A DNA stretch of 64,000 nucleotides from Thunnus maccoyii (GCF_910596095.1 NC_056539.1:6708501-6772500), one strand, 5' to 3'; positions 31,975 to 46,129 are shown, counted from the first letter of the stretch. Numbers and translations: made by a program. The notes: generated from the sequence alone by a model not told the origin.

Positions 31975-33065
31975 GTAGCTGGATGTTGTGACTGCAGATA
32001 TCTGTTGGAAACTGTGGCTGCTACTTTATATGGAGGTTATGGCTGCACATGGATGGCAGAGGTTGTAGGCCGTGGATGGACATGCACAGCTAAGTTGCAC
32101 GTGCTGGAGCTTCAGCTGAATGGTGACAGCTGCATTTTAGGCTGAAGCTGACATTGCCTGTGGGAGTCTGTAGGTGGAGGTTGGAGCTGAACTGGATGGA
32201 GAAGAAGAAAACATCACCACATTGTTAAGTGAGAAAAAAAGAGGCTGGGACCACATCTTCAGAATTTCATGCTGACAAAAGCTGTAGGTGTTAGCTCTGG
32301 TCATAGGTGCCTGGCAGAGGTTACAGGTGGTGGTTGGATGAGCAGTTGCTGGCTGCAGGTGGATGCTGCAGTTGCAGATTTTGGCTGACGCTGAGGTCTG
32401 AAAACTGTAAGTACAGGCTATTGTGACTGGTGCTCAGAGGCGTTTGGTGAAGGAAGGAAGGGAGCTGGTGCTGAGACTGCTTGCCGAAGCCAAAGGATTA
32501 GGCTGCACCTGGAGATGGAAGAAGATGCCGGATGCCAAAGTATATTTGGCTGGAGCAGTTGACTGTCAAAGCCTGTAGATGATGTCTGAGGCTGGAAGGA
32601 GCTGTATGTTAATATGGAACCTGAACCAGCTGAAGCTGTTGCTGGTAAAGGCTGTGTAGGACGCTGTGGCTGCAGGTACTTGCCAGAAGCTGCAGGCAGA
32701 CACACTTTTCAGGTGACTGCTGTAGGCGAGGGCTAATGCAACTGCCTGTCAACGAGGCAGTAGGCAGACGTAGAGAGAACAGCTATGGAAGTGGCTTTTT
32801 GAATCTTGGGAGCCTGCAGGTGGGTGCATTCATGAAATGGCTGAGACTGCAGCTGGATGAACAAAGCTGTAGACAAAGACTGACACTGGGACTGAGTGGT
32901 TTTCTGTGTGCAGTAAAGGCTGCAGGTGGAGTATTGTGCTGGAGAGGGAGAAGCCTGACGCTGGATGCTGCTGGTTGTCAGAGGCTCTAAATGGAGGATG
33001 ACGCTACAACTTGCTGCCAGAAGCTGCAGTCAGCTGGCTGCTGTTAAGATGGAGGCCACGGCTAC
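31975..33065 (+). repeat. degenerate GCTG-rich quasi-tandem tract
   Basis: About 1.1 kb in which GCTGCAG/GCTGTAG, AGGTGGA, GGTTGGA, TGGATG and GCTGA recur at irregular spacing. Examples: CTGGCTGCAGGTGGATGCTGCAG at about 32348, GGCTGTGGCTGCAGGTACTTGCC near 32665, GCCAGAAGCTGCAG at 32683 and again at 33017. It behaves like a decayed minisatellite with a unit of some tens of bases. Open frames on both strands run through it, but they lack conserved features and splice context. Confidence 0.6.
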
Positions 33066-34649
33066 TTTGCAATATTAGGTGGACTTTGACTGGGCTTGGC
33101 TTTCCATGAAAAATCAGAATACTGATAAATTATGGTCTTTTTTTTTTTTTTAATTCTACTTTATTATTAATATTTTGCCTCCCTCATGTATGTCAATGGG
33201 GTGGACAAAACATTAGGAACACTTTTCAATGTAATGTACCATAAACTTAAAGCCAGCTTTGAGGAACTTAAAGAAGATCCAGCCTGGTACCAAATCACCA
33301 ACAATCAAATCAAACAATCAACTTCTGCATAATCCACATACATGCTTTACTGCCATTTTTATGAACATTACTGATGTAAACGGACCTTTAACAACACCAC
33401 AAAGCATCAATAACTAACAATTTAGCTGCTGTGAGATATGTAAGACTTATTAATTAATTTGGGAGTCAGCAGGGTTCAATCCTGTGTTTGGATCAGATTG
33501 CACCTTTAATGAGGTAGGATGAACTCTCTCTGTTCAATCACTTTAAATTCCACATTCTCATTTAACCTCTAAGCCACAGCTTTGCCAGTTGCACATATTA
33601 TAAATTCTTGTAAAATGGAGCATCGTCTTGTTGATATTCACCACAGTTAGAACAGGAATTCTTTGATGCAGTTTGTGCGTGCACGCTTTGATGTTGAGTT
33701 CTGTTATGTAAAAACTATTTAGAACATTCCTTGTTCATTCAAGGCTAATGAGGGCATCCGTTTGCATCGTCTCGTGTAATTAGTTTGCAGATTTCCCTGG
33801 CGACCACAAACATCCCAGACTAGCCTCATTCCATCTCCCCGTCTTACGCAATGACATGCATTGATGACATGACTGAGTGGACAGAGTTTAGTGCTTCTGG
33901 ACTGGAGTGTGAGTTATGACATAATATTACATTTAAAACAGAGGGAACTGGGCCCTTTTGATCACGGTGGTCAATTATTTTTAATGGTGCATCATTTCAT
34001 TTGGGGTTTTTGGGTTTTTACACAATAAAAGGAACGTCACAAATGAAAAAAATGTTTGAGATTAAATGTTAGGTGCCATTCAGTCTGACAAAGTTGTGAT
34101 ATGTTTGATATGGCTAAGCCTGAAAAAGAATCTACAGGAAAAATGGGGGGAAAAAACCAATGTGCAACAACTGATTATAATCTACGCCACAAGCATCCTG
34201 GGATACGCTGATGGATTGGAGAGGGGAGCAGTCAGTTTACATTCTTTCAGTCGTAGTGACATAAACAGCTGAACATGTTTAGAGTTGTATGTCTTTTCAA
34301 GAGAAATGCTGAGGAAGTGACGCCCTTCCTCGTTTCAAAAAACTTGTCATCTTTCCATGACACCATAGAGATGAAACTGTTCCAACTTGTAAAAGCAGTG
34401 ACAAAGTCTGGGGTTAAATTTATGTTTTGTCATAAAGATTCATTTTTGTACTCACAGTTGTATTTTTACCCCTAGATCTTATAGAGATTAAAGTTTGTCT
34501 AGTTTGTCTCATTGTCTGATCAGTGTTTCTCAGCATACGAGTCGACACTGTAAAGGGGTTGCAAGATAAATCTGACAGGTTGCAGGATGAGTCAAAGAAA
34601 AAGCTTGAGGTCCGGAATTAGTATTTCGTCTTCAGCAGTTTGGCACTAG
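33066..34649. other. intergenic, no gene seen
   Basis: AT-rich. It includes GGGGTGGACAAAACATTAGGAACAC at about 33197, a phrase frequent in fish interspersed repeats, and a T run at 33129-33150. No exon recognised. Confidence 0.5.
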
Positions 34650-34995
34650 TCATCATTTCTGTACAGTTTAACATGCTAATATTGCATGAAGTACAGCTGA
34701 GGCTGAGGGGGATGTCATTTATTTCGCAGCTATTTGATCAGAAACCAATGTATTGAACTAATTTAGATGTTGATCTGATGATGGAGCACAAGGAAAAGTC
34801 AGGAGATCATCCCAGTTCACAAACACATGAATGTGTCTACCAAATATCATTGCAATCCAGCCAACAGTTGTTGAGACATTTCACTCTGAACCACAAACGT
34901 CAGGCTGCTGGCACTACAGGAAAAGTCAGGAGACCAACAAAATCATCGGGATTCATCCTCTGCGAACTACGAAGACTCTGGTTCCATGAACTGCT
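34650..34995 (+). repeat. dispersed teleost-type repeat
   Basis: Contains GAAGTACAGCTGAGGCTGAGGG, GGATGTCATT, ATGGAGCACAAGGAAAAGTCAGGAGATCA, ACCAAATATCATTGCAATCCA and a second AGGAAAAGTCAGGAGACCA, so an internal direct repeat AGGAAAAGTCAGGAGA is present (34789 and 34918). Non-coding interspersed element; family name not assigned. Confidence 0.6.
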
Positions 34996-35569
34996 ATTTC
35001 ACTGTGATTAAAGAATGTGTTTGTTAACTTAATGCCATCACTGATAGCTGAGGAGGGAGAAGGTTTTGCCAAATTGTCAGAGATAAGAAAAACACAGGGA
35101 AAGTGGTTAATTCATCAATCTTTACCTATCTGTAATAATCTGTATTGTTGTTATAAATGGCTTAATTGTCTGATGTACCATAAAGAATGTGAAGGCTTTC
35201 TTATCAGTCATCAATCCTGTATGGAAACAAGTGAAATCAGATGGTGTAAAAATGTGTATACTTTTGGTTCTCAAGAGGGAAAAGTTTTCACGTTCCATTA
35301 CTTTCAGGCAGCTGTTGTCGCTTGACAAGGAGGTGGGGGTAGATAACAACAGTGTTATCAAGATTATTCTCAGTCTGGATCTGAGAAATGGAAATCTCTT
35401 ATCTGTCTGTTCCAAGAGCACCAACCTGCTCACAGAACCCTCTGCAGGGAGGTGAAATCATCACACTGTAGCCAACCCTATACCACTATACCACTCACTA
35501 ATCCTCATATATAATGTCTGCTCCTCATCTGATCACACTCCATGATCTTTTGAGGGTTAACAGGGTTAT

Positions 35570-36171
35570 AGTTTTGCCTTAAAAGATGGAAAGGTTTTTC
35601 TTGCTGTAATCATTCCTCCTGTTCATACCGGCTGTTAGAAGATCCCTTCATAATGCGCTTACTGTGTGGGGGTCAAAAACCACAAGCCCCTTTCTGTGCA
35701 TGTATATAAAAGTTTATCTGAAGCTAATATGAAGCTTCAACGGTCTAAGTTAGTCAAATCAATTCGATATCTTTCAACATTACAGTCTTTTTAGTGCCAA
35801 AGTCCCTCTTTTTGTTATTATACTTCCACTGCAGCTCAACAAGGAAACACGAGGAAACACAAAGAGGGATTTTGATGCTAAAAATACTGTAAATGTCCAG
35901 ATATCCACTTGATATGACTAACTCAGTCTGCTCAGTCTGCATATAAGCTTCACGTGAACTTTTAATAACATTTTTGCATAAAATGACTGTGTGGACACAC
36001 TGTGGATTTTAGCCCCATCACTTACATTGAAAGTGTGTTTGAAGGGGATCTTTTAATAGCCAGTATGAACAGGAGGAATGATTACAACAAGGAAAACCTC
36101 TCTCACTGTTCATATGGACACCTGACTGTTGTTTTAAGACAGACTTGAAAAACTGTGAACTTGTCCTTTAA
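35570..36171. mobile_element. foldback (MITE-like) element, long inverted arms
   Basis: The left arm (about 35570-35830) and right arm (about 35870-36171) are inverted copies: GTAATCATTCCTCCTGTTCATACCGGCT at 35609 against AGCCAGTATGAACAGGAGGAATGATTAC at 36057. Further out and in, AAGCTTCA..GTCT..AGTTAGTCA..GATATC pairs likewise. The centre is a short AT-rich loop. No coding capacity. A single arm of the same family is at 5380-5640. Confidence 0.8.
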
Positions 36172-36500
36172 AGGGAACTCCAGATTTTACAAATCAAAGC
36201 ATATTTACCGGTGTTGGGGAATGTTACTGCATATGTGGAAAAGTAGTATAAAGCCGTTTGTGGCTCCAGAGGGAGCTGTGTGAAATCTGATAAATTGCCT
36301 CAAGTGATGTCACTTGAGTCAGCGTTGGTTGTGGCTGAAGACTACAAATTTGAACATGAAAACAATCTGAGACTGTGGAGTTACGCCGCTACTGACGTGA
36401 CACACCCGAATCTCCAACCGCCAAGTAAAATTGCACGTAATGTAGGCGGCAGGTTTTGGCAAAGAAGAAGAATGCGTGGGATAAAAACTTATCTATCTTG
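36172..36500 (+). repeat. dispersed repeat, copy 2 (partner at 2748)
   Basis: Begins AAGGGAACTCCAGATTTTACAAATCAAAG directly at the edge of the foldback element before it. It includes GTATAAAGCC, TGATGTCACTTGAG and TTTTGGCAAAGAAGAAGAA. The frame at 36280-36501 within it is not supported as a gene. Confidence 0.65.
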
Positions 36501-39500
36501 AGACTGACAATGTTATAGGAGTACAACGCTAAACTAGTGGAGCAGTCTTTTAAAGTTTGGTCGGTTTGAAATCGCATATTGGCTAATGCAATTCCTTATC
36601 TGGGATCTCTAAAGCTCTAAATGCCTTCCTCAGTTGGACTACAACATTACTGGCTCTAAACGGCTTCCTTTCCTTTCATGCCTGAGTCAACTTTGGTGCT
36701 TCTGTGTTTTTAAGGCTTTAATTACACGAGCCGTAAAATTGTCAGTGTTGTCGGAGATCACAGAGAAAATTGTCGTCACCTGTGGGGATCACTCTGCAGG
36801 GTGACTGCGTCATAAATCAACAGGCTCCCGCGCTTCATCTAACAGCGTTGTTTCGGCAAATGTGAGGAGAGGAGTTTAATTATGTGTGTTGGCAGATTTG
36901 AAGAGAATTACATACAGTATATAAAATGCCTTCGTGAGACGCTGTCAGTTTGACTTATTTGCCATAAAGCCTTAAGCAAAGAGAGGCTAAAAGAATGTGA
37001 GGCATTTATTCATGACACAAACAGGATTTGAGCTATGGTGTGTGATTGGTGGAAGTCTTTTCAGGCATGTACTGTAGACCATTTATTTATTTGATTTATC
37101 TGATGATGGTGTGTACATACTTGTCAGTATAATATGCAAAACGATTTGAGGGATCATGCATTTATTTATGGAAGCTGTCTCGCATTTTATGATTTATTTT
37201 TTGGATCAACTGAAGAAGTCAAGACCAAAGAAATGAAAGAAATCAAAATGATTTGATGGCCCCTTTAAAATGTAACAATTTAGGCATTTTTTAAATTCAA
37301 AATCACATTTTATCTTTCCACTAACTTTTACACTTTAACTTCTGTTGCTGATATTTTTCATCCAGCCGCTCTCTGGCTCAGATCCTCACTTGATGAGTGA
37401 GACTCCTGGTTCCTCTTTATCTGTGCTCCTCTGTCTCCACAGTCATGGCCTGTGGATGTCATCAGGCACATAATGGCCACCTGACAATGCACTATCAATG
37501 GTCTGCAGGTCTCCTCCCCTGCTTTTAACACGCTCACCCTGAGCCGCACATGTTACACTGCCGAGGGTGAATTTGTATGCAAACGGCAGTGCTTCCTGTC
37601 CTCTATCTGCTGGGGCCAGGGGTGGGATTTCCTCATTCCTGACAGCTGACCCCTCTACTGCTCTCTCCTTTTCCCTTAAACTCCAGTCTACCATCTGGAG
37701 ATAGAGGTTATCACAGAGAGCTTGTGGCCTCTTTGTGTTTGTTCAGTTCAACCCGTATTTACCAAAGCTCTCTGCTGACGTGGTGTCCTTTAATAAATAT
37801 TAACAGGTTCTCTTGTTATTATTCTAAAATCTACATATGGATGTCCTTAACATGTGTGACTATAGATTCATCTACAGAGTAGAAGTGTTTCAAAGAGGAG
37901 AAAAAGACGTGTATACAACAAAATACAATTTTCCAGTGGTGAGGCTAAATTGTTGACTTTGTTAGTTGATATTGTTCATTTAAATACTATAGTATATGTA
38001 AAAGATAGTTTTCATCATCAAAAGGCAAATTCAAGTGTCAGTAAGTTCAATCAGCTAAAAACTGACTCAAAGAAGATGATTTGCTCAAAAATATTGACAG
38101 AATTTTCAAATGGCAGCGGATAATATTGAACTATTTCTTCTTTGAACACATTTTAAGAGTCAAGCTGAGATGTTTTTTATAGGATATATCATTTACATAT
38201 GTGGATACAACCTGTATTTCTAATGTTTTAGAGCAGTTGTTCCCAGCCTAGGCACTGAAGAAAAAATCTACGTGGTCACAATATAATTTAAGAAGTAAAG
38301 AAAAAAACATCTGTTACACAATATTATCTTTTTTTCAAAGTTTTTCGCCTTTTATTGTATGAGTAATTCACTTCTCCAGGCTGTAAAAATCCTTCATTTG
38401 AAACCATCTGAGATGAAATTACTCTGTGGTTTAACGGCTCACAGCTCAGAATATAACCTGCGTCACAAGTGGATATTGCTTCATTTTAAGGGGTCACAAG
38501 CCAAACAGGTCAGGAACCTCTGTTTTTGAGGTTAGTTATGTAACTATCTGCTCCACATTCACTTTACACTGAACATGTCAGCAACATCACTCTAATTTGA
38601 TTAAAGAAATCCATAAATAACAAATTAATATCTGTATTTATTCATTCTTTTTATTATTCTTTTATTTGTAGATATGTTTTTTCACAAGATATTTAATATT
38701 GTTGAATGTTGGAAAAAACAACACAATATAACAGTATGTACTGGTGTGTTCCCAGTGAAAATAAATACTTTGGTGGCGTCCACTAGTCTGTTGCAGTCAA
38801 TCATGACTAAAGTTTAGGATATACACCCTGTGTTCACTTGCGTGTCTCTCCGGAAACACTTTCTCCAGACACCACAGTGAAAATGGCAGAAATCGGCCTC
38901 AGAAATTCAAAGAAACATCCGTAATTTTAGAAAGGAATGTCACATTCCTTTGCAGTTGACTGAGCCCAGTCTTCCAGAGTGCCTCCTATCAGGAAGTGCT
39001 GCACAATGGGAGCAAATTGCCAGAAACACAAAGTCAGACATTTGGGACAGAGGTGGGGGCAGACAGAGGAAACTGTGTCAGGCACTACTTTCAGACAATA
39101 ACCTTTGCTACCAAACTTATATCTAACAATAAATATATCAAGGATAAACTAAATAGTCAAATATTCTGGGGATGGATCTATATTAAGCGCGACCTCATTA
39201 GCTTTACAGCTGTTAGTTGAAATGATGTATTACTATTGCTTTGCTAAAGGGACAATCTGTGATCCAAATGTAAACAAAGGGGTCTGACTGACAGGTATTT
39301 TAATACGTGCACTAACACTAGATACATGAAATTATGATTGTGTCTTAATTCTGAGCATGCGACGGGACATTCTGAACACAGAAAAATATTTTTAACACGT
39401 ACATTAATTATATTATGTAGAGAAATGATCAGGAGAAAAATCATTATGTTCAAAATGTCACAATGTCTCAATGACAAATATCAGTCCACATTTATAACAA

Positions 39501-42500
39501 CTAAATCCTTTCAATTAATGTAATTCATGTTTTCTGGTTCTGTTTTTATTTCAGTAATATTTATGAACTAGGGCTGCATCTAAATGATTATTTTCATCAT
39601 CCATTAAAGTGTTGATTATTTTCTTGATTTATGTCTATGAATTGTCAGAACAGAGTGAAAAATGCCAGCTAATATTTCCCACAGCTCAAGAAGACGTATT
39701 CAAATGTTTTCTCAAAACCCAAAGACATGCAGTTCACTGTCGTAAATGTCAAAGAAAGGCAGCAAATCTTCACTTTTGAGAAGCTGGAACTTGTAAATTT
39801 TTGGCATTTTTGCTTGTAAAGTGACTCACACAATTAATCAATTATCAAAATAGTTGCCCATTCATTTTCTAAAACTTTAAAACTTATTTTTCATATATGA
39901 TAGTTGAGAAATACACAAATGTTGACTTTTCAAACTCTTCAATTATACCTTTATTTGGTAGAAACCATACTGGTTGGACGATTAAGTGTTCTTTATCTTC
40001 TTATTACATCAACTCATATCATCCCTAAACCGATTAAAAGTTGTTCTTGTGAGTTAAATATCTCAGTTGTCTTATCTATAAGAAATAATAAGGAATAAAG
40101 TTAGATGTTCATAGTTTGTTAGACAACTTTTAAAATATTATTTTGTCCTAATATATATATATATATAATTTTGTCCTAATTGTCAACATTCAGCCGTTCT
40201 CTGTCCTGGTTTAAAAGTGGAAATCCCAGTGTTTAACCCTTGCCTTCCAGTACCAGAACTGTGAGGTATTTGGCCTCTGTCACAGGGGTCCACCACCTGC
40301 TCTCTGTCTGACACTAGGCTTCAAGCAACAGAGGCATCCATCTCGGCTCGGTGTTTGATGAGCAGATTGGGGCTCTCCACTCAGCATGGCCCTAGGAGAC
40401 ATCTTTATCTGGCCTGGAAGCGATGGCTTTACCCAGCCATCTGCTTTCACAGGGACCGCACCAGGCTTGCATGGGGAGGGTGGGGGGGCAGGTGGGGGAC
40501 CAGCTTATAGGCGCAGGCGCATACAAGCATGCGTGTAACCTGAGATTCATTGTTCAGCCTTGTTGTTACTGTCATTTTTGTTCCACAAATGTGGTGTGGA
40601 TTAAAATGACAAGTTTTTGAATTGAGCAACGACTGCTGGCCTGTTAAACAGTCTGAACATTTGTTCACAGCTGTAAGTGCACTGCAGCTGATGCGACATT
40701 AAATGGTTCTTCCACCTGCTCTCGACATAACGACTTTAAGAATGTGGAGCCAGAGAAAGGGATGATTACACTTGAATAGGTCCTCTCTGTCAGGAAAACA
40801 GGTGGTCGATTTATTTTGTACAGAGCGTAATTACATATTTTAAGGAAACGTCACTCTCTCCTTGTCTGTATTTGTTGACTATACACTTGGTCTGCTTTTT
40901 GTTTTGCACACATACTGTCGTGCATTCTTGTTGCATTGAATTTGCAGACATCCATATGGTGAGGGGGTGGAGGGGGGGGGCTGACAGGTGCATCTGCCTC
41001 TAAGCTGGAGGGCAGGAGATAGTTTGTGCTGTGCTTTGTTTCCCCAAAACATCTGCCCCTTAGCCTAAAGCCCCATGATATTCCATTAAACGCCATCCTT
41101 TAGATTAGTGCCTGTGTGAGTCATTAAAATTCACACTTAAACTGTACTCTCCTCTTTTATTTGGGAGGTAGTTTGCCATCAACAGTGTTAATGTGCAATA
41201 TCTTGCAGGCCTTCAGTGTTTGGTTAAATTCTCCACAGATTATATCCTTGTTTATGCCACTTCTTGTTCCCTAAACCTTCTTTCAGATAAGTTATTTTTT
41301 CAATAAACATTAGGCAGCATTTCAAACAGACAGCTCAAGCATTCAGAAGAATGCTTGTGTTGTCTGTTGACACAAGGTTGGTGTTGTGAGCCAAACACAA
41401 GTCGCTTGTTTTCCCTGAAAAGGCTAAATTGAGCTTAACACCTTCCAAAGGTTTCTGCAACAGTGACAACAAGGAATGTTTGAGCATCAGCTGTTGTCAG
41501 TATTTACACAGCTCTAATTTCATATCAGTGTATTTAGTTTCATTAGAAGTCTTAATAGATGAACTAACCATATTTTTGGATTTAGGAAATTTAGAAGTAT
41601 TACAACATTATTAAACTTAAAAATGTCCCACAGTATAACCATACATCCAGCTTCTCCCAGACTAAATTACAGATGTTTTTAATATTGCTCCACAACGCAA
41701 AACCATCATTGTAAGAAACCCAAAATGATCCTAGTAAGATCTGAAAATGTGAATGAATTATATCATCTTAGAATTTTGTTCACACCTCCTCAACAGAGTA
41801 CGCCTTGTCTATTGTGTGAGTGTGACGCAGCGAGTGGCTTGAAAGCTGCCATTGTGTACAACGCAGCAGAACAGACAATGAAGGTGACTTTCATGATACT
41901 TTAGCCACAGTAAAAAAAAAAAACTGTAATTCATTGATTTGGTAGCCTTAATCATCTTCATGAAGATTTGTACATCTGGTTATCAGGAATTGTTCATTTT
42001 TTCGAGTTTACAGTAGATCATTTCTGTCTGTGTGTCCACATTTATTCTGTGGTGCGTCAGTATCAAACTAAATCACATCAGGACCAGTACTACTCAATAA
42101 ATGTGTTCCTAAAGTGGCCTTATTTCACTGTCCTTAACATTAACAGAACCCCGATACACTAAAAGTGATCCACAAGACCAAAAGCTATGTGGAGATGTGA
42201 CATGCGGTTACATGTACGTCAGTGTGGTCGTCAGGAGAGCATCTTAATCAATAACAAACTGGCTGGGATGGATTTGTTTAGGCAAATGAGACAGCAGGAT
42301 GTTGGTGTAGCTGCAGAGATGACTATCACTGCAGCAGTTGCTCTCTGACCTCTGGCTAAAGCAGATGGCCAACAGCTTCTGGTCAACACCATTACATGTT
42401 AGTATGGACTCATTATATAGATCAGCATAATTTATTTGAACTCCCACCATGTAACATTTATGAGCCGTATGGCTAATAACTGGTTTACAGGACACTATAA

Positions 42501-44964
42501 TATAGTTGTAGGCAACTATACAGGCATTTTAAGCTTAGATTATTATCTCACATACATTTTTAAGTTAAACAACAGACGGAGAATCACTTCCTGGAACTGA
42601 CAGCAGTGTGACACAGAACAGGTACTCGGGTATGCAATCAGCACAAAACAGGAAATGAATTCCCAAAAGAAAATCGAGGCATACTGTTTCATCAAAGTAC
42701 AAAAGTTAGAAAGGTCTTTATTATTCTTTGTCATAGTGGCTACATGATAATAAAAAAAACAAGACCGCACACCAGACGACACACATTTATTTTTTTATAA
42801 ACGTGTTCAAAACTCACAAGGATGTAATATATATAACTACAATATGTTGTGTTATGAAGCATCTATTAATAGTTTATACATAGTTGTTGACAAATACATT
42901 AATCAACACTTAAGTTCTTATATCTGCATACAACTACAATATTAAATCAGGGGACTTAAAATAAAGTGTTAGATCCAAACACGGGGCTTGAATCCTACAC
43001 TCATTTACTGTATATTACTTTTCTGTTCTGGCATTCGCGTTCCTCATAAATCTTGCTGATTAACACCCATTACTGTTATACTGGTTATATTGAAATTCTT
43101 GAAAGTCTTGAGAGCAACAAAAACTGAATCATACTGACGTATGCAGGTTTACAGAGCTCTAGCAGACACTGTTCATCTTGTTGAGATACAAAATCAAAAC
43201 AGATTGCGGCACCCATAAATTAAAATGTCCATTTAAAAACATACCCACCCAATAATAATTTAACATTGGAGGAGTTTCTTCTTCCCAAGATAACAGCACA
43301 CATTTCTTTGCAAAGTAATTGATGACAGAAAATGTGCTGGTAATGTGAAACTCTGCTTCTAATCTTTGCTGACCACCATCCCATATGTCACCCGCTTTTA
43401 TGTGCATATATGCATAAATGCAGGTACATGAAAGAGCAGTGGAGTGAATGTAATATACAAAATCAGGATATTATATTGCTCTGTTAAATTTATTATTTTT
43501 ACTCAATTTGTACGTTGTGTCGAACCGTTGAAAAACTAAAACTTTTGAATCCCAAATTGTCTCTTTACTTACTCTTATGGAAAAATACTTGGACCTCAAG
43601 AAAAAGTTTCATTTCACTGTGGATTTCTTTGAAATGAAAGACATAATGTTGACCTGAATCAAACTGCACTGAGGTCAGTGAATCTAATCCAGCTGAATCA
43701 AACTGAATTAAGCTGAAGTGAAACATATTAAAAACCACCAAGGTGACGAGCCCACAGGGCAATTGTGAAAAAATGTGTCCTTGCCTTATCTGTTAACAGC
43801 ATCGCCCACAGGCGTAGCCCTGTTTAGAGTCCCACACTGGTTCAGTGTGACTTGTTTACTTTTATGGTTAAGTGTGGAATGTCTTGTGTCATCAGGTGCA
43901 AGGGAACCGTTTCTCGGTAGACCTGCAACAAGTCTGATTTGTGTAAATGTTGCTCACCTCCAGCTGCTTCACAGTCCTCAAATATGGCTGCTGTCGTTTA
44001 TTAAGACGTTTAAGTGTGTGAGAGAAAGCAAAGATAGCTTGTCTGTCATATGTGTTGCTTTCAGGAATGACACCTAGAAATAACCCACTGCTTTTAGAAG
44101 CATTATATTTTCCATTTGTGTATTCAGTCTTAAAATTCTCATAAAATTCTCCTCTGCTGACGTTTTGAGAACTTAAGCAATCCAGGTGGTGCGCTTTAGT
44201 ATATTCAACTCATTTTATTTCCAGACCTGTAAGTCATTTGAAAAGTTATGAATTAGGTCAGCCAGGCACCGGTATTATTCATTGGAGAAACCTCCCCATT
44301 AAAGAGAAAACGTCAGTGGCTGCTGGTTGCCCTCCTGTCCTCCCCAGTAAAACAGCAGACTGGAGGCTCGGTCAGACCCCATGCACATGGTAATGTGAGG
44401 AATGCGGCCATTTCCTCCTTTGCAGGAAAACAAAAGGAGCTGCTGAAGCGCCTGGCTTGTCCCACCTCACATAACAAGGCTGGTGCTCCCAGATCACAGC
44501 CTTATTGTGTTAACCCAGTCAGCCCAGGCCACACCATTAACAGGCTCGAATGGCTGATCTTAAATGTCACTTCTGTGTTTTAAACTGTGTGGAAAGAGGG
44601 CGACGGTCTTACAGGATGTCTGTGTGATGAAGCTCAAATGTGCCAACATGGTGACAAACATGGTGTGAAATGTGCTGTTTGAGTTTTCAGTTGAATCTTT
44701 GACTTTCTTCACGTGGGAAATATGTACTGTTCAGAAACACACCAGGGTTCACACCTGCCTCCCCTGAGAATCTGTTGTCTGTGTGAAACAACTCTCAGCA
44801 GAGGGAGGTGGCGCAAGATGAAGGATAACAACACTTACATCTTGAGTATATTCCTTGTTCTCTCTCAGCAAAACACAAGTGATGATAATGCAGATCATTT
44901 TGTCTGCGTAATCATGTTAAAAAAACATTAGGAGACTCACCTGTTTAATCAGGACCTCCTGTGG
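36501..44964. other. gene-poor intergenic stretch
   Basis: About 8.5 kb with no supported exon on either strand. Apart from the dispersed repeat at 39570-39875, an AT dinucleotide tract at about 40151-40168, a G run near 40970 and an A run near 41912, it is ordinary AT-rich sequence. Confidence 0.55.
39570..39875 (+). repeat. dispersed ATTAATC-type repeat, best copy
   Basis: Fullest of three copies: AGGGCTGCATCTAAATGATTATTTTCATC, AACAGAGTGAAAAATGCCAGC, TTCAAATG-TTTTC, AAAACCCAAAGACATGCAGTT, GAGAAGCTGGAACTTG, TTTTTGGCATTTTTGCTTG and AATTAATCAATTATCAAAATAGTTGCC. Non-coding. Confidence 0.8.
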
Positions 44965-45415
44965 TTAAAGGAATAGTTTGACATTCTGGTAAATATGTTT
45001 ATTTGCTTTCTTGCTGAGAGTTAGATGAGGCGATTGATACCAGTCACTCTCATACCTGTAAACTAAATATGAAGCTACAGTCAGCAGCAGATTAGCTTAG
45101 TTTAGCATAAAGACTGGAAATAGGCAGCTGGCCCTGTCCTCCCAGCACATTGAAGTGTATTTCAGTTTTTGCACAGGTTAAACAAAAAATAAGTGTTAAT
45201 TGGTAAGTTTTACAGGCGCACTTAGGTGGATTTTTTTTACATGTGGACAGAGCCAGGCTAGCTGTTTCCCCCTGCTTCCAGTGTTTATGCTATGCTAAGC
45301 TAACATCTGGGTCTAGTTCCGTATGCACAGGCCTGAGTGGTATCAATCTACTTGTATTACTCTAAGCAAGAAAGCAAATAAGCCTATTTTCCAAAATGTC
45401 AAACTTTTCCTTTAA
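44965..45415. mobile_element. TTAA-ended foldback MITE, copy 1
   Basis: Ends TTAAAGGAATAGTTTGACATT and AATGTCAAACTTTTCCTTTAA, perfect-to-near-perfect inverted arms of roughly 200 bases (TTTGCTTTCTTGCTGAGAGTTAGATGAGG on the left pairs with the complement of TACTCTAAGCAAGAAAGCAAATAAG on the right). Inner words: TTAGCATAAAGACTGGAAATAGG left and CTTCCAGTGTTTATGCTATGCTAAGCTAA right. No ORF. The TTAA termini recall piggyBac-type target sites, but the family was not established. Confidence 0.85.
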
Positions 45416-46129
45416 GAGAACATTTGTTTTTGTTGACTAGTGTTAGCTTGTTTGCTTTGTTTGGATTTCATCAGCAAGTGACTCATCTGACTGTTTGATA
45501 CTGTTGTGAAACGTTGCAGTATGTTTGATTCCCCCTTTGACAAAACTGCGGGAAATATTTACTCATGAGTTTTGAATGGGATAAATACACTTGAATAATG
45601 TTATTCTGATTCCCTCTAAATGAGGATTCAATTTCCAGCAAACAGACACTCATTCAGGTATTTGTCTATAAACTGGGTTTGGTTGACTGGAGTCATAAAA
45701 AAGAATTGTGATGACTTGTACCAGCAAGCTTAGCAGTGAGTCACATTGACTGTGCTGTCTGTGTGTACAAAAAATGTATAAAATTGATGTACCACAGTTG
45801 TTGTTGTTTTATTCTATTTTTAGGGTGCCTTTTTGACATCTGGCCGCGGGCCACAGATGAAAAGCCTCTTGGGTTAACTCTGGCTCTTCTGTGGGCACTG
45901 ACATAAAAATAAATAAATTAATAACTCTGCAGAGTTTCATCCCATAAACCATCTTTTTTTAGCCGTATTGAAGCTGCATCATACACAATACATATTGACA
46001 ACACATTTTTCCAGTGTATATGAAATGTTTGGGTCATGTTGGATAAAATGCTCTGTGTGTGTCTGTGTGTTACATGAGATCCATAAAGTTGTTCTGAATG
46101 ACATAATGTTTCACTTCTTTTACTCTTTC

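Noticed and set aside
32418..32990. Open frames in the GCTG-rich tract (both strands)
   Set aside because: Products are repeat translations with no conserved motif.
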